In this document: positions 17,574-26,447 of the stretch, in pieces | Layout of the letters: every line of letters begins with the position of its first letter | Numbering within the stretch: position 1 is the first letter of the stretch | Assembly (NCBI RefSeq): GCF_000876015.1 | Contig: NZ_BBQM01000010.1 | Span: 55,362 to 119,361, forward strand | Source: Cupriavidus basilensis | GTDB lineage: Bacteria > Pseudomonadota > Gammaproteobacteria > Burkholderiales > Burkholderiaceae | Length of the DNA: 64,000 bases | Reading direction: 5' to 3' | Notes under the pieces: model-generated | What the model was told of the DNA's origin: nothing | Database searches by the model: none | What the model saw: only the letters and a program-made list of their open reading frames with translations | Translations under genes and position numbers: made by a program

Positions 17574-18503
17574 ATGAAGCTCTCTATCGTTGCCACGCTT
17601 TACCAATCGGCCAGATACGTCGAAGAATTCTGTGCGCGTGCCAATGCGGCCGCAAGGCGCTTTGCCGGGGACGACTACGAAATCGTGTTGGTCAACGACG
17701 GCTCCCCGGATAACAGCCTGGATATTGCGGTTCGTATCAGCGAGGAGGATCCGCGCGTTGTGGTTGTAGATCTATCCCGCAACTTCGGGCACTACAAGGC
17801 GATGATGACTGGTTTGTCGCACGCGGTTGGTGATTACGTATTTCTTATCGATAGTGATATTGAGGAAGATCCCGATTGGCTCTCCAGTTTCGCCGAGGAA
17901 ATGGAGCGAGAGCAATGTGATGTCGTTTTTGGTGTTCAGGAGCAGCGTAAAGGGGGATTCTTTGAGCGATGGAGCGGCCAGTGGTTCTACAGGATATTTC
18001 GATTCATCACGGGATTGCCGCTTCCTGATAATATCGTGACAGCCAGGCTGATGTCGCGCCGGTACGTGGATGCACTGTTGCGTCATGATGAGCGAGAGGT
18101 ATTTATCGCTGGCCTGTGGCTTATCACGGGGTTCGATCAACGACCGCAGGTTGTCAGGAAGCGCAGTAGTAGCGATACAACTTATACTTTTGGCCGCAAG
18201 ATGTCGGTCTTGATCAACTCGATAACGGCGTTCAGCAATGCGCCGCTGGTTGCCATCTTCTATGTTGGTGTTGCAATCTCGGCCGTTGCGGGTTTGTATG
18301 CCGTGTCTCTGATCGTTAACTGGTTGTTTTTCTTCAAGCCGCTCAGTGGTTGGACATCGGTGATGGCTTCCATTTGGCTGCTGGGTGGCTTGATAATTTC
18401 ATTTATCGGAGTTATCGGCGTTTATTTGTCGAAGATATTTTCGGAGACAAAGAGGCGTCCCTATACGATCGTCAGAAAGATATATGGAAGAAAGGACGCC
18501 TGA
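17574..18503 (+). CDS. gtrB: GtrB-like undecaprenyl-phosphate glycosyltransferase (GT2)
   Basis: The 309-residue protein has a DPM1/GtrB-type GT2 domain: MKLSIVATLYQSARYVEEF, EIVLVNDGSPDNS, DLSRNFGHYKAMMTGL and FLIDSDIEEDP (DxD). Two C-terminal membrane helices follow (VAIFYVGVAISAVAGLYAV and WLLGGLIISFIGVIGVYL). Family members move a sugar from a nucleotide donor to undecaprenyl phosphate on the cytoplasmic face for later transfer to O-antigen. The ATG at 17574 starts the conserved domain. Base composition is clearly more AT-rich than flanking chromosome. It opens a cassette with an acyltransferase and a GtrA-like flippase. The sugar is not knowable from the sequence. Confidence 0.88.
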   Translation: MKLSIVATLYQSARYVEEFCARANAAARRFAGDDYEIVLVNDGSPDNSLDIAVRISEEDPRVVVVDLSRNFGHYKAMMTGLSHAVGDYVFLIDSDIEEDPDWLSSFAEEMEREQCDVVFGVQEQRKGGFFERWSGQWFYRIFRFITGLPLPDNIVTARLMSRRYVDALLRHDEREVFIAGLWLITGFDQRPQVVRKRSSSDTTYTFGRKMSVLINSITAFSNAPLVAIFYVGVAISAVAGLYAVSLIVNWLFFFKPLSGWTSVMASIWLLGGLIISFIGVIGVYLSKIFSETKRRPYTIVRKIYGRKDA

Positions 18504-18542
18504 CTCGGGTGGTAGTCTTGCTGATAAGTATTGGTGAAAATT

Positions 18543-19133
18543 ATGGCATATTTGACGGAAGATCAACTCAAGGCTGTTGGATTCAGGTTTCTGGGTAAGA
18601 ATGTCAAGATTAGCGATAAGGCCGCGATATACGATGCGGATCGAATCGAGATCGGTGATTATTCGAGAATCGACGATTTCTGTGTGCTATCTGGAAAATT
18701 GAGAATTGGCAGGAATGTGCATATTGCAATTTTCTGCAATCTGGCTGGCGGGGAGAAGGGAATCCTAGTTGAGGATTTTTCCGGGATTTCCTATGGCTCT
18801 CAGGTTTTTTCCCAGAGCGATGATTACAGCGGGCGCGCGCTGACCGGCCCTACTGTACCCCTGAAATACCGGAAAGAAGCCAAGAAGGCGGTTCATATCA
18901 AACGACATTGCATCGTCGGGGCGGGGTCGGTCATATTTCCCGGGGTGGTTCTGGGTGAGGGGACCTCGGTGGGTGCCATGTCGCTGGTTTCCAAGTCAAC
19001 GGAAGAGTGGTCGGTTTATATTGGCGTGCCGGCCAGGAAGATAAAAGACAGAGAGCGCCTGATGCTGGAGTTGGAGAAGGAGTATGTTTCCGAATACCCT
19101 GGCCAATCCTATGATGATGTAACCAAGATGTAG
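18543..19133 (+). CDS. hexapeptide-repeat acyltransferase
   Basis: The 196-residue protein is built of left-handed beta-helix repeats (IEIGDYSRIDDFCVLSG, LRIGRNVHIAIFCNLAGG) and ends with VGAGSVIFPGVVLGEGTSVGA and YIGVPARKIKDR, typical of O- or N-acetyltransferases of the LbH family. H-C in KRHCIVGAG may correspond to the catalytic histidine region. Placed between gtrB and gtrA and near a WecE-type transaminase, it is a candidate for N-acylating a 4-amino sugar or O-acetylating the side chain; the sequence does not decide which. The ATG at 18543 follows a weak GGTGAAAA. The gene is AT-rich like its neighbours. Confidence 0.82.
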   Translation: MAYLTEDQLKAVGFRFLGKNVKISDKAAIYDADRIEIGDYSRIDDFCVLSGKLRIGRNVHIAIFCNLAGGEKGILVEDFSGISYGSQVFSQSDDYSGRALTGPTVPLKYRKEAKKAVHIKRHCIVGAGSVIFPGVVLGEGTSVGAMSLVSKSTEEWSVYIGVPARKIKDRERLMLELEKEYVSEYPGQSYDDVTKM

Positions 19134-19135
19134 TT

Positions 19136-19546
19136 GTGATCAAGCGGGTAATAACATCTCAGCTGTTCAAATATGCCGTCGTCGGCATGATGAGTAATTT
19201 CCTGGGTTACGTGGCTTATATTGTCGCCACTTACTTGGGTGCCACGCCAAAAATTACCATGACTTTCCTGTATGGCATGAGCGCGGCGATCGGTTTTTTC
19301 GGAAACCGGAGTCTGACGTTCAGGGACAAGGGAAAGTTGTTGGGCACGGGAGCGCGCTATATTGCAGCGCACTGTCTCGGCTATGTAATTAATCTTGCGA
19401 TTCTTGTGATAATGGTGGATAGGTTGGGCTATCCTCACCAGTGGGTGCAGGCGGCGGCAATTTTTTTTGTGGCGGCATTCCTTTTTCTTGCATTTAAATT
19501 CTTTGTGTTTACGTCGCACTATAATTCAACCGTCGAGGCAAAATAA
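19136..19546 (+). CDS. gtrA: GtrA-like flippase (DPMS/GtrA family membrane protein)
   Basis: The 136-residue protein has four predicted membrane helices with the family pattern: LFKYAVVGMMSNFLGYVAYI, a short loop with FGNRSLTFRD, YIAAHCLGYVINLAILVIMV, and FFVAAFLFLAFKFFVF. GtrA proteins are thought to move Und-P-linked sugars made by GtrB across the inner membrane. The start is a GTG two bases after the acyltransferase stop, so the genes are probably coupled. The FGN(R/K)xx(T/V)F motif is diagnostic of the family. Confidence 0.85.
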   Translation: MIKRVITSQLFKYAVVGMMSNFLGYVAYIVATYLGATPKITMTFLYGMSAAIGFFGNRSLTFRDKGKLLGTGARYIAAHCLGYVINLAILVIMVDRLGYPHQWVQAAAIFFVAAFLFLAFKFFVFTSHYNSTVEAK

Positions 19547-19828
19547 AACGATGCATCAATGTGCATGTGTCTATTTTGATCCCAGGGATGGGCTCAGCGT
19601 TTCGTCTGGCGTGAGCGTGCTTCGATATAGGGTGATGTGGAGTGGGATGGCCTTTATTGAACTGGTGTCAATCTCTCATGGGATACGGCGTGGCCGGTCG
19701 CTATAAGGAAGTTGAGTAAGGATGCTGGACCGGGAGCCGGTGCCGACACTGACGGGCTGCCCTCCAGTGTCCATGGCATATGGCCAGGGCGGTGCCTAGG
19801 GGCGCAACAGTGTATTGGGAGTTCAGGC
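19547..19828. other. 282-base spacer with no recognisable gene
   Basis: This stretch lies between gtrA and wecE. I find no credible coding frame, RNA or repeat. It may be a relic of a deleted gene: composition changes from AT-rich on the left to GC-richer on the right. The only functional element I can support is TTGGGAG at 19815-19821, the ribosome site of wecE. Confidence 0.5.
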
Positions 19829-20980
19829 GTGAACAAAGACAAGACGATTCAGTTTAATCGCCCCTATATGACGGGCAAGGAACTGCATTACATTTCCGAG
19901 GCCAATCTGAGCAACAAGCTGGCCGGCGATGGGATATTCACGAAACGCTGCCATCAATGGATAGAGCAGCAGACCGGCTGTGCGAAGGCGCTCTTGACGC
20001 ACTCATGCACGGCGGCGCTGGAAATGGCGGCGCTACTGCTTGATATCCAGCCGGGCGATGAGGTCATCATGCCCTCCTACACCTTCGTCTCCACTGCGAA
20101 CGCCTTTGTGCTGCGGGGCGGCGTGCCGGTCTTCGTTGATATCCGTGAAGACACGCTGAACCTGGATGAACGGCTGATAGAGGCGGCAATTACTCCTCGC
20201 ACCAAGGCGATCGTGCCGGTCCACTATGCCGGCGTCGCTTGTGAGATGGATACCATTCTCGATATCGCGCGTCGTCACGGCCTGAAGGTTGTGGAGGATG
20301 CCGCGCAAGGCGTGATGTCTCGCTACAAGGGGCGCTCGTTGGGAAGTATCGGCGACCTGGGGGCCTATAGCTTTCACGAAACCAAGAACGTGATTTCGGG
20401 AGAGGGTGGTGCGCTTCTCGTGAATGACGAGGAGTATGCGTTGCGGGCTGAAATCATCCGCGAGAAGGGCACGGATCGCAGCCGGTTTTTTCGTGGCGAG
20501 GTGGACAAGTACACGTGGCAGGAGGTGGGGTCGTCATTCTTGCCGGGCGAGATCGTGGCCAGCTTCCTGTGGGCGCAGCTGGAGGAGGCCGAGCGGATCA
20601 CGCGCGAGCGGCTGGACATATGGGGACGCTACCACGATGCCTTTGCTTCGCTGGAGAGCGATGGTCTGTTGCGCCGGCCCATCGTTCCCGCCGAGTGCGA
20701 TCACAACGCGCACATGTACTACGTGCTGCTGTCGCCGTCCGTCGACCGCCAGCACGCGATCACTGAACTCAAGCAGCGCGGTATCGCGACGGTGTTCCAT
20801 TACGTCCCGCTGCACAGTTCACCCGCGGGGCTGCGCTACTGCCGGGCGGAGGGCGATCTACCGGTTACCTGTGCCGCGAGCGAGCGATTGCTGCGCCTGC
20901 CGCTATGGGTCGGGCTCGCGCAGGACGAGCAGGCGCAGGTGGTCGAGACCATTGCCAGCGTCCTGGCACGCGCTGCGTGA
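19829..20980 (+). CDS. wecE: dTDP-4-amino-4,6-dideoxygalactose transaminase
   Basis: The 383-residue PLP enzyme resembles E. coli WecE/RffA closely: LLTHSCTAALEMAALLLD, GDEVIMPSYTFVSTANAFVL, VPVHYAGVACEMDTI, VVEDAAQGVMS and YSFHETKN with the PLP lysine at residue 186, then FFRGEVDKYTW. WecE converts dTDP-4-keto-6-deoxy-D-glucose to dTDP-4-amino-4,6-dideoxy-D-galactose using glutamate. That keto sugar is made by RmlA and RmlB, encoded downstream. The GTG at 19829 is preceded by TTGGGAG at good spacing and gives the family length (376 in E. coli). The enzyme ties the cassette to a Fuc4N-type sugar. Substrate assignment follows similarity. Confidence 0.9.
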   Translation: MNKDKTIQFNRPYMTGKELHYISEANLSNKLAGDGIFTKRCHQWIEQQTGCAKALLTHSCTAALEMAALLLDIQPGDEVIMPSYTFVSTANAFVLRGGVPVFVDIREDTLNLDERLIEAAITPRTKAIVPVHYAGVACEMDTILDIARRHGLKVVEDAAQGVMSRYKGRSLGSIGDLGAYSFHETKNVISGEGGALLVNDEEYALRAEIIREKGTDRSRFFRGEVDKYTWQEVGSSFLPGEIVASFLWAQLEEAERITRERLDIWGRYHDAFASLESDGLLRRPIVPAECDHNAHMYYVLLSPSVDRQHAITELKQRGIATVFHYVPLHSSPAGLRYCRAEGDLPVTCAASERLLRLPLWVGLAQDEQAQVVETIASVLARAA

Positions 20981-20993
20981 CCCTTTCATTGAC

Positions 20994-21773
20994 ATGACCA
21001 TGAATCAAGGCCAACAAGCCAATTCCGGCGGAGGGTTCCATGCGGAAGACTTCGCGACGCTTGCCAAGCTGGAAGGTGACAGTTTCTGGTTCAGGGCGAG
21101 AAACCAGCTCATTCTCTGGGCGGCCAAGCCATTATTGCGTGCCGATGCGAGCTTCTGCGAGATCGGGTGCGGTACGGGATTCGTGATCTCCGCACTGGCC
21201 AAGGAGATGCCGTTGGTGAAATTCTCGGGCACCGAATTGTTCGGTGACGCACTGCCTTTTGCGCGTTCTCGCGTGCCGTCGGCACAGTTCTACGAGATGG
21301 ACGCGCGGCGGATCCCGTTCCGCTCAGCGTTCGACGTGGTCGGCACGTTCGACGTGCTGGAGCATATTCAAGAAGACCAGACGGTACTGGCCGAAATCCA
21401 CAAGGCTCTCAAGCCGCAGGGCAAACTGGTGATCACCGTGCCCCAGCATCCGTTCATGTGGAGCCATCAGGATGAGAGGGCATGCCATGTGCGGCGCTAT
21501 ACGCGTGGTGAGCTGGTGGGGAAGCTGAAGAAGGCGGGTTTTTCGGTCAACTTCACGACGTCGTTCGTCAGCCTGCTGCTTCCTCTCATGTACATGGCGC
21601 GCCGACCCGCCCGGGTCGATGCGTCGGATTACGATCCCGTGGCGGACCTTCGGCTCAATCCGATCGTCAATTCCGCTATGGCGCTGGTCATGACCGTCGA
21701 GCGGCTGTTCATCAAGCTTGGTGTGCGGTTTCCGTTCGGTGGGTCTTTGCTCGTCGTGGCAACGAAGGTCTAG
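20994..21773 (+). CDS. class I SAM-dependent methyltransferase
   Basis: The 259-residue protein has the SAM-binding motif I CEIGCGTGFVISAL, an acidic residue after beta-2 (FSGTELFG), FDVVGTFDVLEHI and the later LKPQGKLVITVPQHPFMW. This is the layout of methyltransferase type 11/12 enzymes found in polysaccharide loci. The C-terminal ~80 residues contain a hydrophobic stretch (FVSLLLPLMYMARRP) that may associate with membrane. It follows wecE by 13 bases, so it is probably in the same transcript. A role in methylating the glycan or its precursor is inferred from context. ATGs at 20994 and 21000 are both possible. Confidence 0.8.
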   Translation: MTMNQGQQANSGGGFHAEDFATLAKLEGDSFWFRARNQLILWAAKPLLRADASFCEIGCGTGFVISALAKEMPLVKFSGTELFGDALPFARSRVPSAQFYEMDARRIPFRSAFDVVGTFDVLEHIQEDQTVLAEIHKALKPQGKLVITVPQHPFMWSHQDERACHVRRYTRGELVGKLKKAGFSVNFTTSFVSLLLPLMYMARRPARVDASDYDPVADLRLNPIVNSAMALVMTVERLFIKLGVRFPFGGSLLVVATKV

Positions 21774-22025
21774 GTCTTGCCCGGCATGCCTTGGCACGGC
21801 CGGCCCGAATGGCATTCAGTCGCGCCGAATCGATGGCTGCTCGTCAAGAAAACATCGGGTCGCGTCGCGTGCTTGAGCCCGCGCAAGGGCTCGCCTGTCA
21901 TGAGTGGCCGCATGGTCATTTCCCAATCGGCCGCTGTGTAAATGGCCGGAGCCTTGACCGTCTGTTTCCGCAGTGCGGCTCCGGCTATTCGCACAGCGGC
22001 GGGGAGCAGAATTGCCGTTGTTTTC

Positions 22026-23621
22026 TTACGGCTTGATGCGAGGGGAAATCCCGGCATCCTTTCGCTTGTAGATCCGATAAGCCTGTTCTTGCGTGTACCC
22101 CGACACGGGCTCGAAATTCTCCACGATGTACTGATAGGTCAGTGGGTGCGTGTTCCGAAAGCGGAGTTCCTCGCGATCGTCCAGGGCGGCGTCTATGACC
22201 AACGCAAATCCAGGGTTGGCCGCTTTGATTCGTTCGATTTCGGCGAGTTCGAATTGCCTTGTGCGCGGGAACAACGCATAGATTTCCCACGGCGGGGATT
22301 TTCGATTCAGCGCCGAATAGGCGCCCGGCCAGAATGGCATGACCAGAATCTCTTGGTGGTTTGGTGCGTAAGCATCGGCCAATTTGTTAAGCATCGCCAG
22401 GTCACTGGCCGTGCGAGGATCGACGGCAATCCTGTTGCCGCCAAGTTCGATAGGCTGGCATTGCAGCATGGCATAGCATTGCCAGCCGGCATGTACCGGG
22501 AGCATGGCGACGAGACTGGCGCTGCATAGCACTGCGGCCAGCGGCACGCTGACCAACGCGGACCTGTGCGTGGCGATCGCAAGGACGCCGATCAGGAGCG
22601 GAAAGATGCCTTGGGCCAGATGCACGGCGTCGGCGCGCGAAAATGCGTAGTGCGCATAAGGCAGGGCCAGCAGGCTGCAGGTCACCAATACGGGCGACAC
22701 CGCCTTGCCGCGGGCACGCTGGATGAATGACCAAGTCAGTCCGAGGATGCCGAAGGCGACGATGGCAATAAACAAGATGCCCAGAAGCACCGCGGCCGCC
22801 GCATCCCACGGCGGGAGCACGTCGATCTTGACCAGCCAGGGCCAGGGCACCGGCAGTGAAATATTGGTTTCCTTCTGTTCCAGCAGGAGGAAGACAATGC
22901 TTTGCCGGAGTGCCGCGGCGAATCCGGGCACGACGGCCGCCATCGCAAGAATGGGGAGAAAACCCGTGCAGATGCCCGCGCCCCATGCGACTGCGCAGCG
23001 AATGGGGTGTTGCCCCTTCTCGCCCCGAATGGCAAGAAACAGCATGGCGCCAAGGCTCGCCGCCACGCCATACACGCCGTGATTCCTGCCGAATATGGCG
23101 GCCAGGCCGATCACCGTCCCCAGCACGAAATACTGTCGGTAAGACGGCTTGTCAATCAATAGCGTGATGCCGAAGGCGATCGCAATCGAAGAAACAATGT
23201 CGAATGTCTTGAACCACGGATACATCCATACCGAAAGCAGAACCGCTGCCGGCAGCAGCAGCAAGTGTCCCGGCTTTTCCGTACGGAAAAAAACCAGCTT
23301 CAGCGCGATGAACAAGCCAATGGCCTGAAACAACGCCGAGGCGGCGCGCAATGCCAGAAGGCTCTCGTTTCCGGTCAGCGCCATGATGGCCGCAGACCAG
23401 TAGTATCGGCCTGGGTCGTAGGACATGAAGTCGCGGATCGGCACCTCGCCGGCCAATACGCGCTGTACGCCATACCAGAGGAAGCCCTCGTCCGCGAGGT
23501 TGTATCCCTTGTCCGCTTGCAGGAGATAAATCAACAGGGTGGTGCAAACAGACCAGAGCAATATCCGGGTGTTGCTTCTCGATTGTCTTTGCGACAGTGA
23601 CGACAGGGCTAGCAAACTCAT
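22026..23621 (-). CDS. polytopic membrane protein, GT-C-like glycosyltransferase candidate
   Basis: The 531-residue protein has about ten or eleven hydrophobic helices and a first extracytoplasmic loop NLADEGFLWYGVQRVLAGE followed by RDFMSYDPGRYYW. An acidic pair in loop 1 is where GT-C enzymes (PMT, ArnT, GtrC types) hold their catalytic acids. The C-terminal ~130 residues are soluble. With gtrB and gtrA nearby it could be the transferase that moves the Und-P-linked sugar to O-antigen. It is on the opposite strand, converging with the methyltransferase. Upstream of the ATG at 23621 the frame stays open and reads hydrophobic (LGFWFYLSTSQDYYAGFIG), so the 5' end may be truncated. Confidence 0.7.
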   Translation of the reverse strand: MSLLALSSLSQRQSRSNTRILLWSVCTTLLIYLLQADKGYNLADEGFLWYGVQRVLAGEVPIRDFMSYDPGRYYWSAAIMALTGNESLLALRAASALFQAIGLFIALKLVFFRTEKPGHLLLLPAAVLLSVWMYPWFKTFDIVSSIAIAFGITLLIDKPSYRQYFVLGTVIGLAAIFGRNHGVYGVAASLGAMLFLAIRGEKGQHPIRCAVAWGAGICTGFLPILAMAAVVPGFAAALRQSIVFLLLEQKETNISLPVPWPWLVKIDVLPPWDAAAAVLLGILFIAIVAFGILGLTWSFIQRARGKAVSPVLVTCSLLALPYAHYAFSRADAVHLAQGIFPLLIGVLAIATHRSALVSVPLAAVLCSASLVAMLPVHAGWQCYAMLQCQPIELGGNRIAVDPRTASDLAMLNKLADAYAPNHQEILVMPFWPGAYSALNRKSPPWEIYALFPRTRQFELAEIERIKAANPGFALVIDAALDDREELRFRNTHPLTYQYIVENFEPVSGYTQEQAYRIYKRKDAGISPRIKP

Positions 23622-23895
23622 TCCAATGAATCCCGCATAATAATCTTGCGATGTCGAAAGATAAAACCAAAATCCGAGGCGATGACTATCGTGATCGCTT
23701 GTCAGGGATCGGATTGCCCGGCAGCTAGCGTGTCCCGGGCACCTGGCAAAACCGGCCGAGCCGAATTCTTCAGCCAGCTCACGTGGCGCCTGTTGCCGTC
23801 GGATTGTACGGCGGTGGATCGGCCTGGGCGTCCCGATTGCCGGTTCGGCCGTCTTGTGTGCCACCTGGTGCTGCCTGGTGCCGCCGATGCAAAGG
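23622..23895. other. junction between the membrane-protein gene and the apaH remnant
   Basis: No intact gene. The stretch nearest 23622 may be lost 5' coding sequence of the membrane protein; toward 23895 it is GC-rich filler ending at the stop of the apaH remnant. It is the right edge of the inserted cassette. Confidence 0.5.
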
Positions 23896-24216
23896 CTATC
23901 CCAGCGGATTGCAGCACTGCGGGCAAATGACCTGGATCACCGCGCGGCCGTCAGTGGCCCTCCCCCCCGTGCAGCCCGTATCCAGCGTCATGAGATTGGG
24001 TCGCGTGACAAGGTCCGGCGTGGGCCAGTGACCGCTGACCACTGCGACGTCTGCCGTGCGGCGGACGGGCACATCGGACCAGCGCAGCAGGCCATCGCCG
24101 GCAAAACGCGGGCTGGCGCCGGCGGGCAACCGGTCGAGCAGCCGGTCGAGCAGCCGGTCGAGCGAACCGGCGCGGCCCTGGATATCACCGATGGCGTAAA
24201 GTTGATTATGGGTCAC
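23896..24216 (-). pseudogene. apaH: internally deleted apaH remnant (right copy)
   Basis: The 106-residue frame keeps an ApaH N-terminus ([18 protein letters not shown], then PRFAGDG) and C-terminus ([41 protein letters not shown]). About 170 central residues, including the GNHD and HAG metal-binding motifs, are missing. It therefore cannot be an active phosphatase. Its orientation and its position 5' to 5' with rmlB repeat the intact pair at 15917-17533. A 12-bp triplication lies near its N-terminal part. The deletion keeps frame, but loss of core motifs makes a coding role unlikely. Confidence 0.88.
24131..24166 (-). repeat. 12-bp tandem repeat in the apaH remnant
   Basis: CGGTCGAGCAGC is repeated twice exactly (24131, 24143), with a third partial unit (24155). 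It gives the repeated peptide [12 protein letters not shown]. Intact apaH has a single unit here (FDELLSRL), so the expansion happened in the decaying copy. Confidence 0.8.
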
Positions 24217-24342
24217 ATTAATGCTTTCTGCTTGTCAGATATGGCAGTAAACTGCGGACTGTGCCAGTTTCCGCGATCTGCCGAAACCGTTACAACAGGC
24301 TACAAAAAGACTCGAGCAGGGGAGCGGGCCCCGTCTCGGGTC

Positions 24343-24356
24343 GGATAGAATACCGC
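24343..24356 (+). promoter_or_regulatory. 14-bp element shared by both apaH-rmlB intergenic regions (right copy)
   Basis: GGATAGAATACCGC is identical to 16838-16851. Here it lies about 110 bases before the TTG of intact rmlB and would be the best -10 candidate (TAGAAT, 24346-24351) for the O-antigen operon. No good -35 is seen at 17 bases. Confidence 0.5.
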
Positions 24357-24464
24357 CACTTCTGCAAGTACTTAAGAGCCTGCCGTCTTCCCCACATGGA
24401 CCAACGCGGGCGCTCGGCATTTGTCGGGTATTCGAAACATATCGATAGGCAGGGAGTATAGAAT

Positions 24465-25529
24465 TTGTCTCACATTCTTGTTACGGGCGGTGCAGGTTTC
24501 ATTGGCGGCAACTTTGTTCTCAACTGGCTCGCCAATGCCAGTGCCGACGGTGTAGTCAACGTCGACAAGCTGACGTATGCGGGCAACCGCAAGACGCTTG
24601 CATCGCTCGAAGGCGATCGCCGTCATGTGTTCTCGCAAACCGATATTTGCGACCGTGCCGCCCTGGACGAATTGCTGACGACGTACAAGCCGCGCGCCGT
24701 GGTCCATTTCGCCGCGGAGAGCCATGTCGATCGCTCGATCCACGGCCCGGGCGAGTTTATCCAGACCAATATCGTCGGCACCTTCACTTTGCTGGAAGCC
24801 GTGCGCGCCTACTGGAGCAGTCTTGACGACGCAGACCGTGCCGCGTTCCGGTTTCTCCATGTTTCCACGGACGAGGTTTTCGGTTCGCTAGGCGCCACCG
24901 ATCCGCAGTTCGCCGAAACCACGCCATACGCGCCCAACAGCCCGTATTCCGCATCCAAGGCCGCTTCGGACCACCTCGTCCGCGCATATCACCACACCTA
25001 CGGCCTGCCGGTGCTGACCACCAACTGCTCCAACAACTACGGCCCGTACCATTTCCCCGAAAAGCTGATTCCGCTGATGATCGCCAATGCGCTCGGCGGC
25101 AAGCCGCTGCCGGTCTATGGCGATGGCCTGAATGTTCGCGATTGGTTGTATGTTGGCGATCATTGCGCTGCCATTCGCGAAGTGCTGGCGCGCGGCACGG
25201 TCGGCGAGACCTACAACGTCGGCGGGTGGAATGAAATGACCAACCTCGACGTGGTGCACACGCTGTGCGACCTGCTCGACGAACTGAGTCCCAGGGCAGC
25301 CGGCTCGTACCGCGAGCAGATCACCTTCGTGAAAGATCGCCCGGGACACGATCGGCGTTACGCCATCGATGCCCGCAAGCTTGAACGCGAACTCGGCTGG
25401 AAGCCGGCCGAGACGTTCGAGACGGGGCTGCGCAAGACCGTGCAGTGGTATCTGGACAACCAGGCCTGGGTCCAGGACGTGATGTCCGGTGAATATCGCA
25501 ACTGGGTGGCGAAGCAATATGCAGCATGA
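24465..25529 (+). CDS. rmlB: dTDP-glucose 4,6-dehydratase
   Basis: The 354-residue SDR enzyme converts dTDP-glucose to dTDP-4-keto-6-deoxyglucose. It shows [13 protein letters not shown] (NAD), [23 protein letters not shown] (Thr-Asp-Glu), [11 protein letters not shown] (Tyr and Lys), [17 protein letters not shown] and [13 protein letters not shown]. The start is TTG after GGCAGGGAG; the next residues SHILVTGG match the family N-terminus. It is the first gene of the rmlBDAC set and overlaps rmlD by 11 bases. Its product feeds both rhamnose synthesis and, by inference, WecE at 19829. Confidence 0.96.
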   Translation: MSHILVTGGAGFIGGNFVLNWLANASADGVVNVDKLTYAGNRKTLASLEGDRRHVFSQTDICDRAALDELLTTYKPRAVVHFAAESHVDRSIHGPGEFIQTNIVGTFTLLEAVRAYWSSLDDADRAAFRFLHVSTDEVFGSLGATDPQFAETTPYAPNSPYSASKAASDHLVRAYHHTYGLPVLTTNCSNNYGPYHFPEKLIPLMIANALGGKPLPVYGDGLNVRDWLYVGDHCAAIREVLARGTVGETYNVGGWNEMTNLDVVHTLCDLLDELSPRAAGSYREQITFVKDRPGHDRRYAIDARKLERELGWKPAETFETGLRKTVQWYLDNQAWVQDVMSGEYRNWVAKQYAA

Positions 25530-26436
25530 GCTGCCCCGCATTCCGACGCTTCTTGTAACAGGAAGCAACGGCCAGGTCGGTTTTGAACTGCGTCGTAGCC
25601 TGGCGCCGCTCGGCCGCGTGATTGCGGTCGATCGCCGGCAGTGCGACCTGACGCGCCCGGAGATCCTGCGGCAATTAGTGCGAGAACTGCGTCCCGACGT
25701 GATCGTGAACCCGGCTGCCTACACGTTGGTGGACAAGGCGGAAACAGACGCCGAGACGGCGTTTGCGGTCAACGGTGCCGCGCCCGGCGTGCTGGCTGAA
25801 GAGGCCCGGGCGCTCGGTAGCCTGCTGGTTCATTATTCGACCGACTATGTATTCGATGGCCGCAAGACAGGCGCCTATGTCGAGACCGATGCCGTCAACC
25901 CGCAGTCGGTCTATGGCAAGAGCAAGCTGGCAGGCGAACAGGCCGTCGCATCCACGGGGGCAGCGGCGCTGATTCTGCGCACGTGCTGGGTGGCCGGCGC
26001 TCACGGCGGCAATTTCGCCAAGACCATGCTGCGTCTGGCGCGGGAGCGCGACAGCCTGCGCGTGATCGCCGACCAGTTCGGCGCGCCCACGACGGCGGCG
26101 CTGATTGCCGATGTCACCGCCCAGATCGTGGCGCGTCACTGGCTGCACGGCCGGCCCGAGGCATTTCCTGGCGGGGTCTACCATCTGGCGGCCGGTGGCG
26201 AGACGACCTGGCACGGATATGCCGCGAGGGTTCTGGCCCGCGCCGCCGGGCGCGGCGTGGAACTGAAGGCGGATCCGGCGCGCATCGAGCCGATTCCTGC
26301 AACCGCATATCCGCTGCCCGCGCCGCGGCCGGCCAATTCGCGCCTGGATACCCGCAAACTGCGCGACACCTTCGATATCCATCTTCCGGACTGGCAGCAG
26401 GGCGTCGATCTCCTGCTGGATCAGATCCTTTCCTGA
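25519..26436 (+). CDS. rmlD: dTDP-4-dehydrorhamnose reductase
   Basis: The 305-residue SDR enzyme performs the last step of dTDP-L-rhamnose synthesis. Motifs are [16 protein letters not shown] (cofactor), [31 protein letters not shown] and [12 protein letters not shown] (Tyr and Lys). The ATG at 25519 lies inside the rmlB end and starts [15 protein letters not shown]. The order rmlB-rmlD-rmlA-rmlC with overlaps points to one transcript. Confidence 0.95.
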   Translation: MQHELPRIPTLLVTGSNGQVGFELRRSLAPLGRVIAVDRRQCDLTRPEILRQLVRELRPDVIVNPAAYTLVDKAETDAETAFAVNGAAPGVLAEEARALGSLLVHYSTDYVFDGRKTGAYVETDAVNPQSVYGKSKLAGEQAVASTGAAALILRTCWVAGAHGGNFAKTMLRLARERDSLRVIADQFGAPTTAALIADVTAQIVARHWLHGRPEAFPGGVYHLAAGGETTWHGYAARVLARAAGRGVELKADPARIEPIPATAYPLPAPRPANSRLDTRKLRDTFDIHLPDWQQGVDLLLDQILS

Positions 26437-26447
26437 GTATTCGCACC

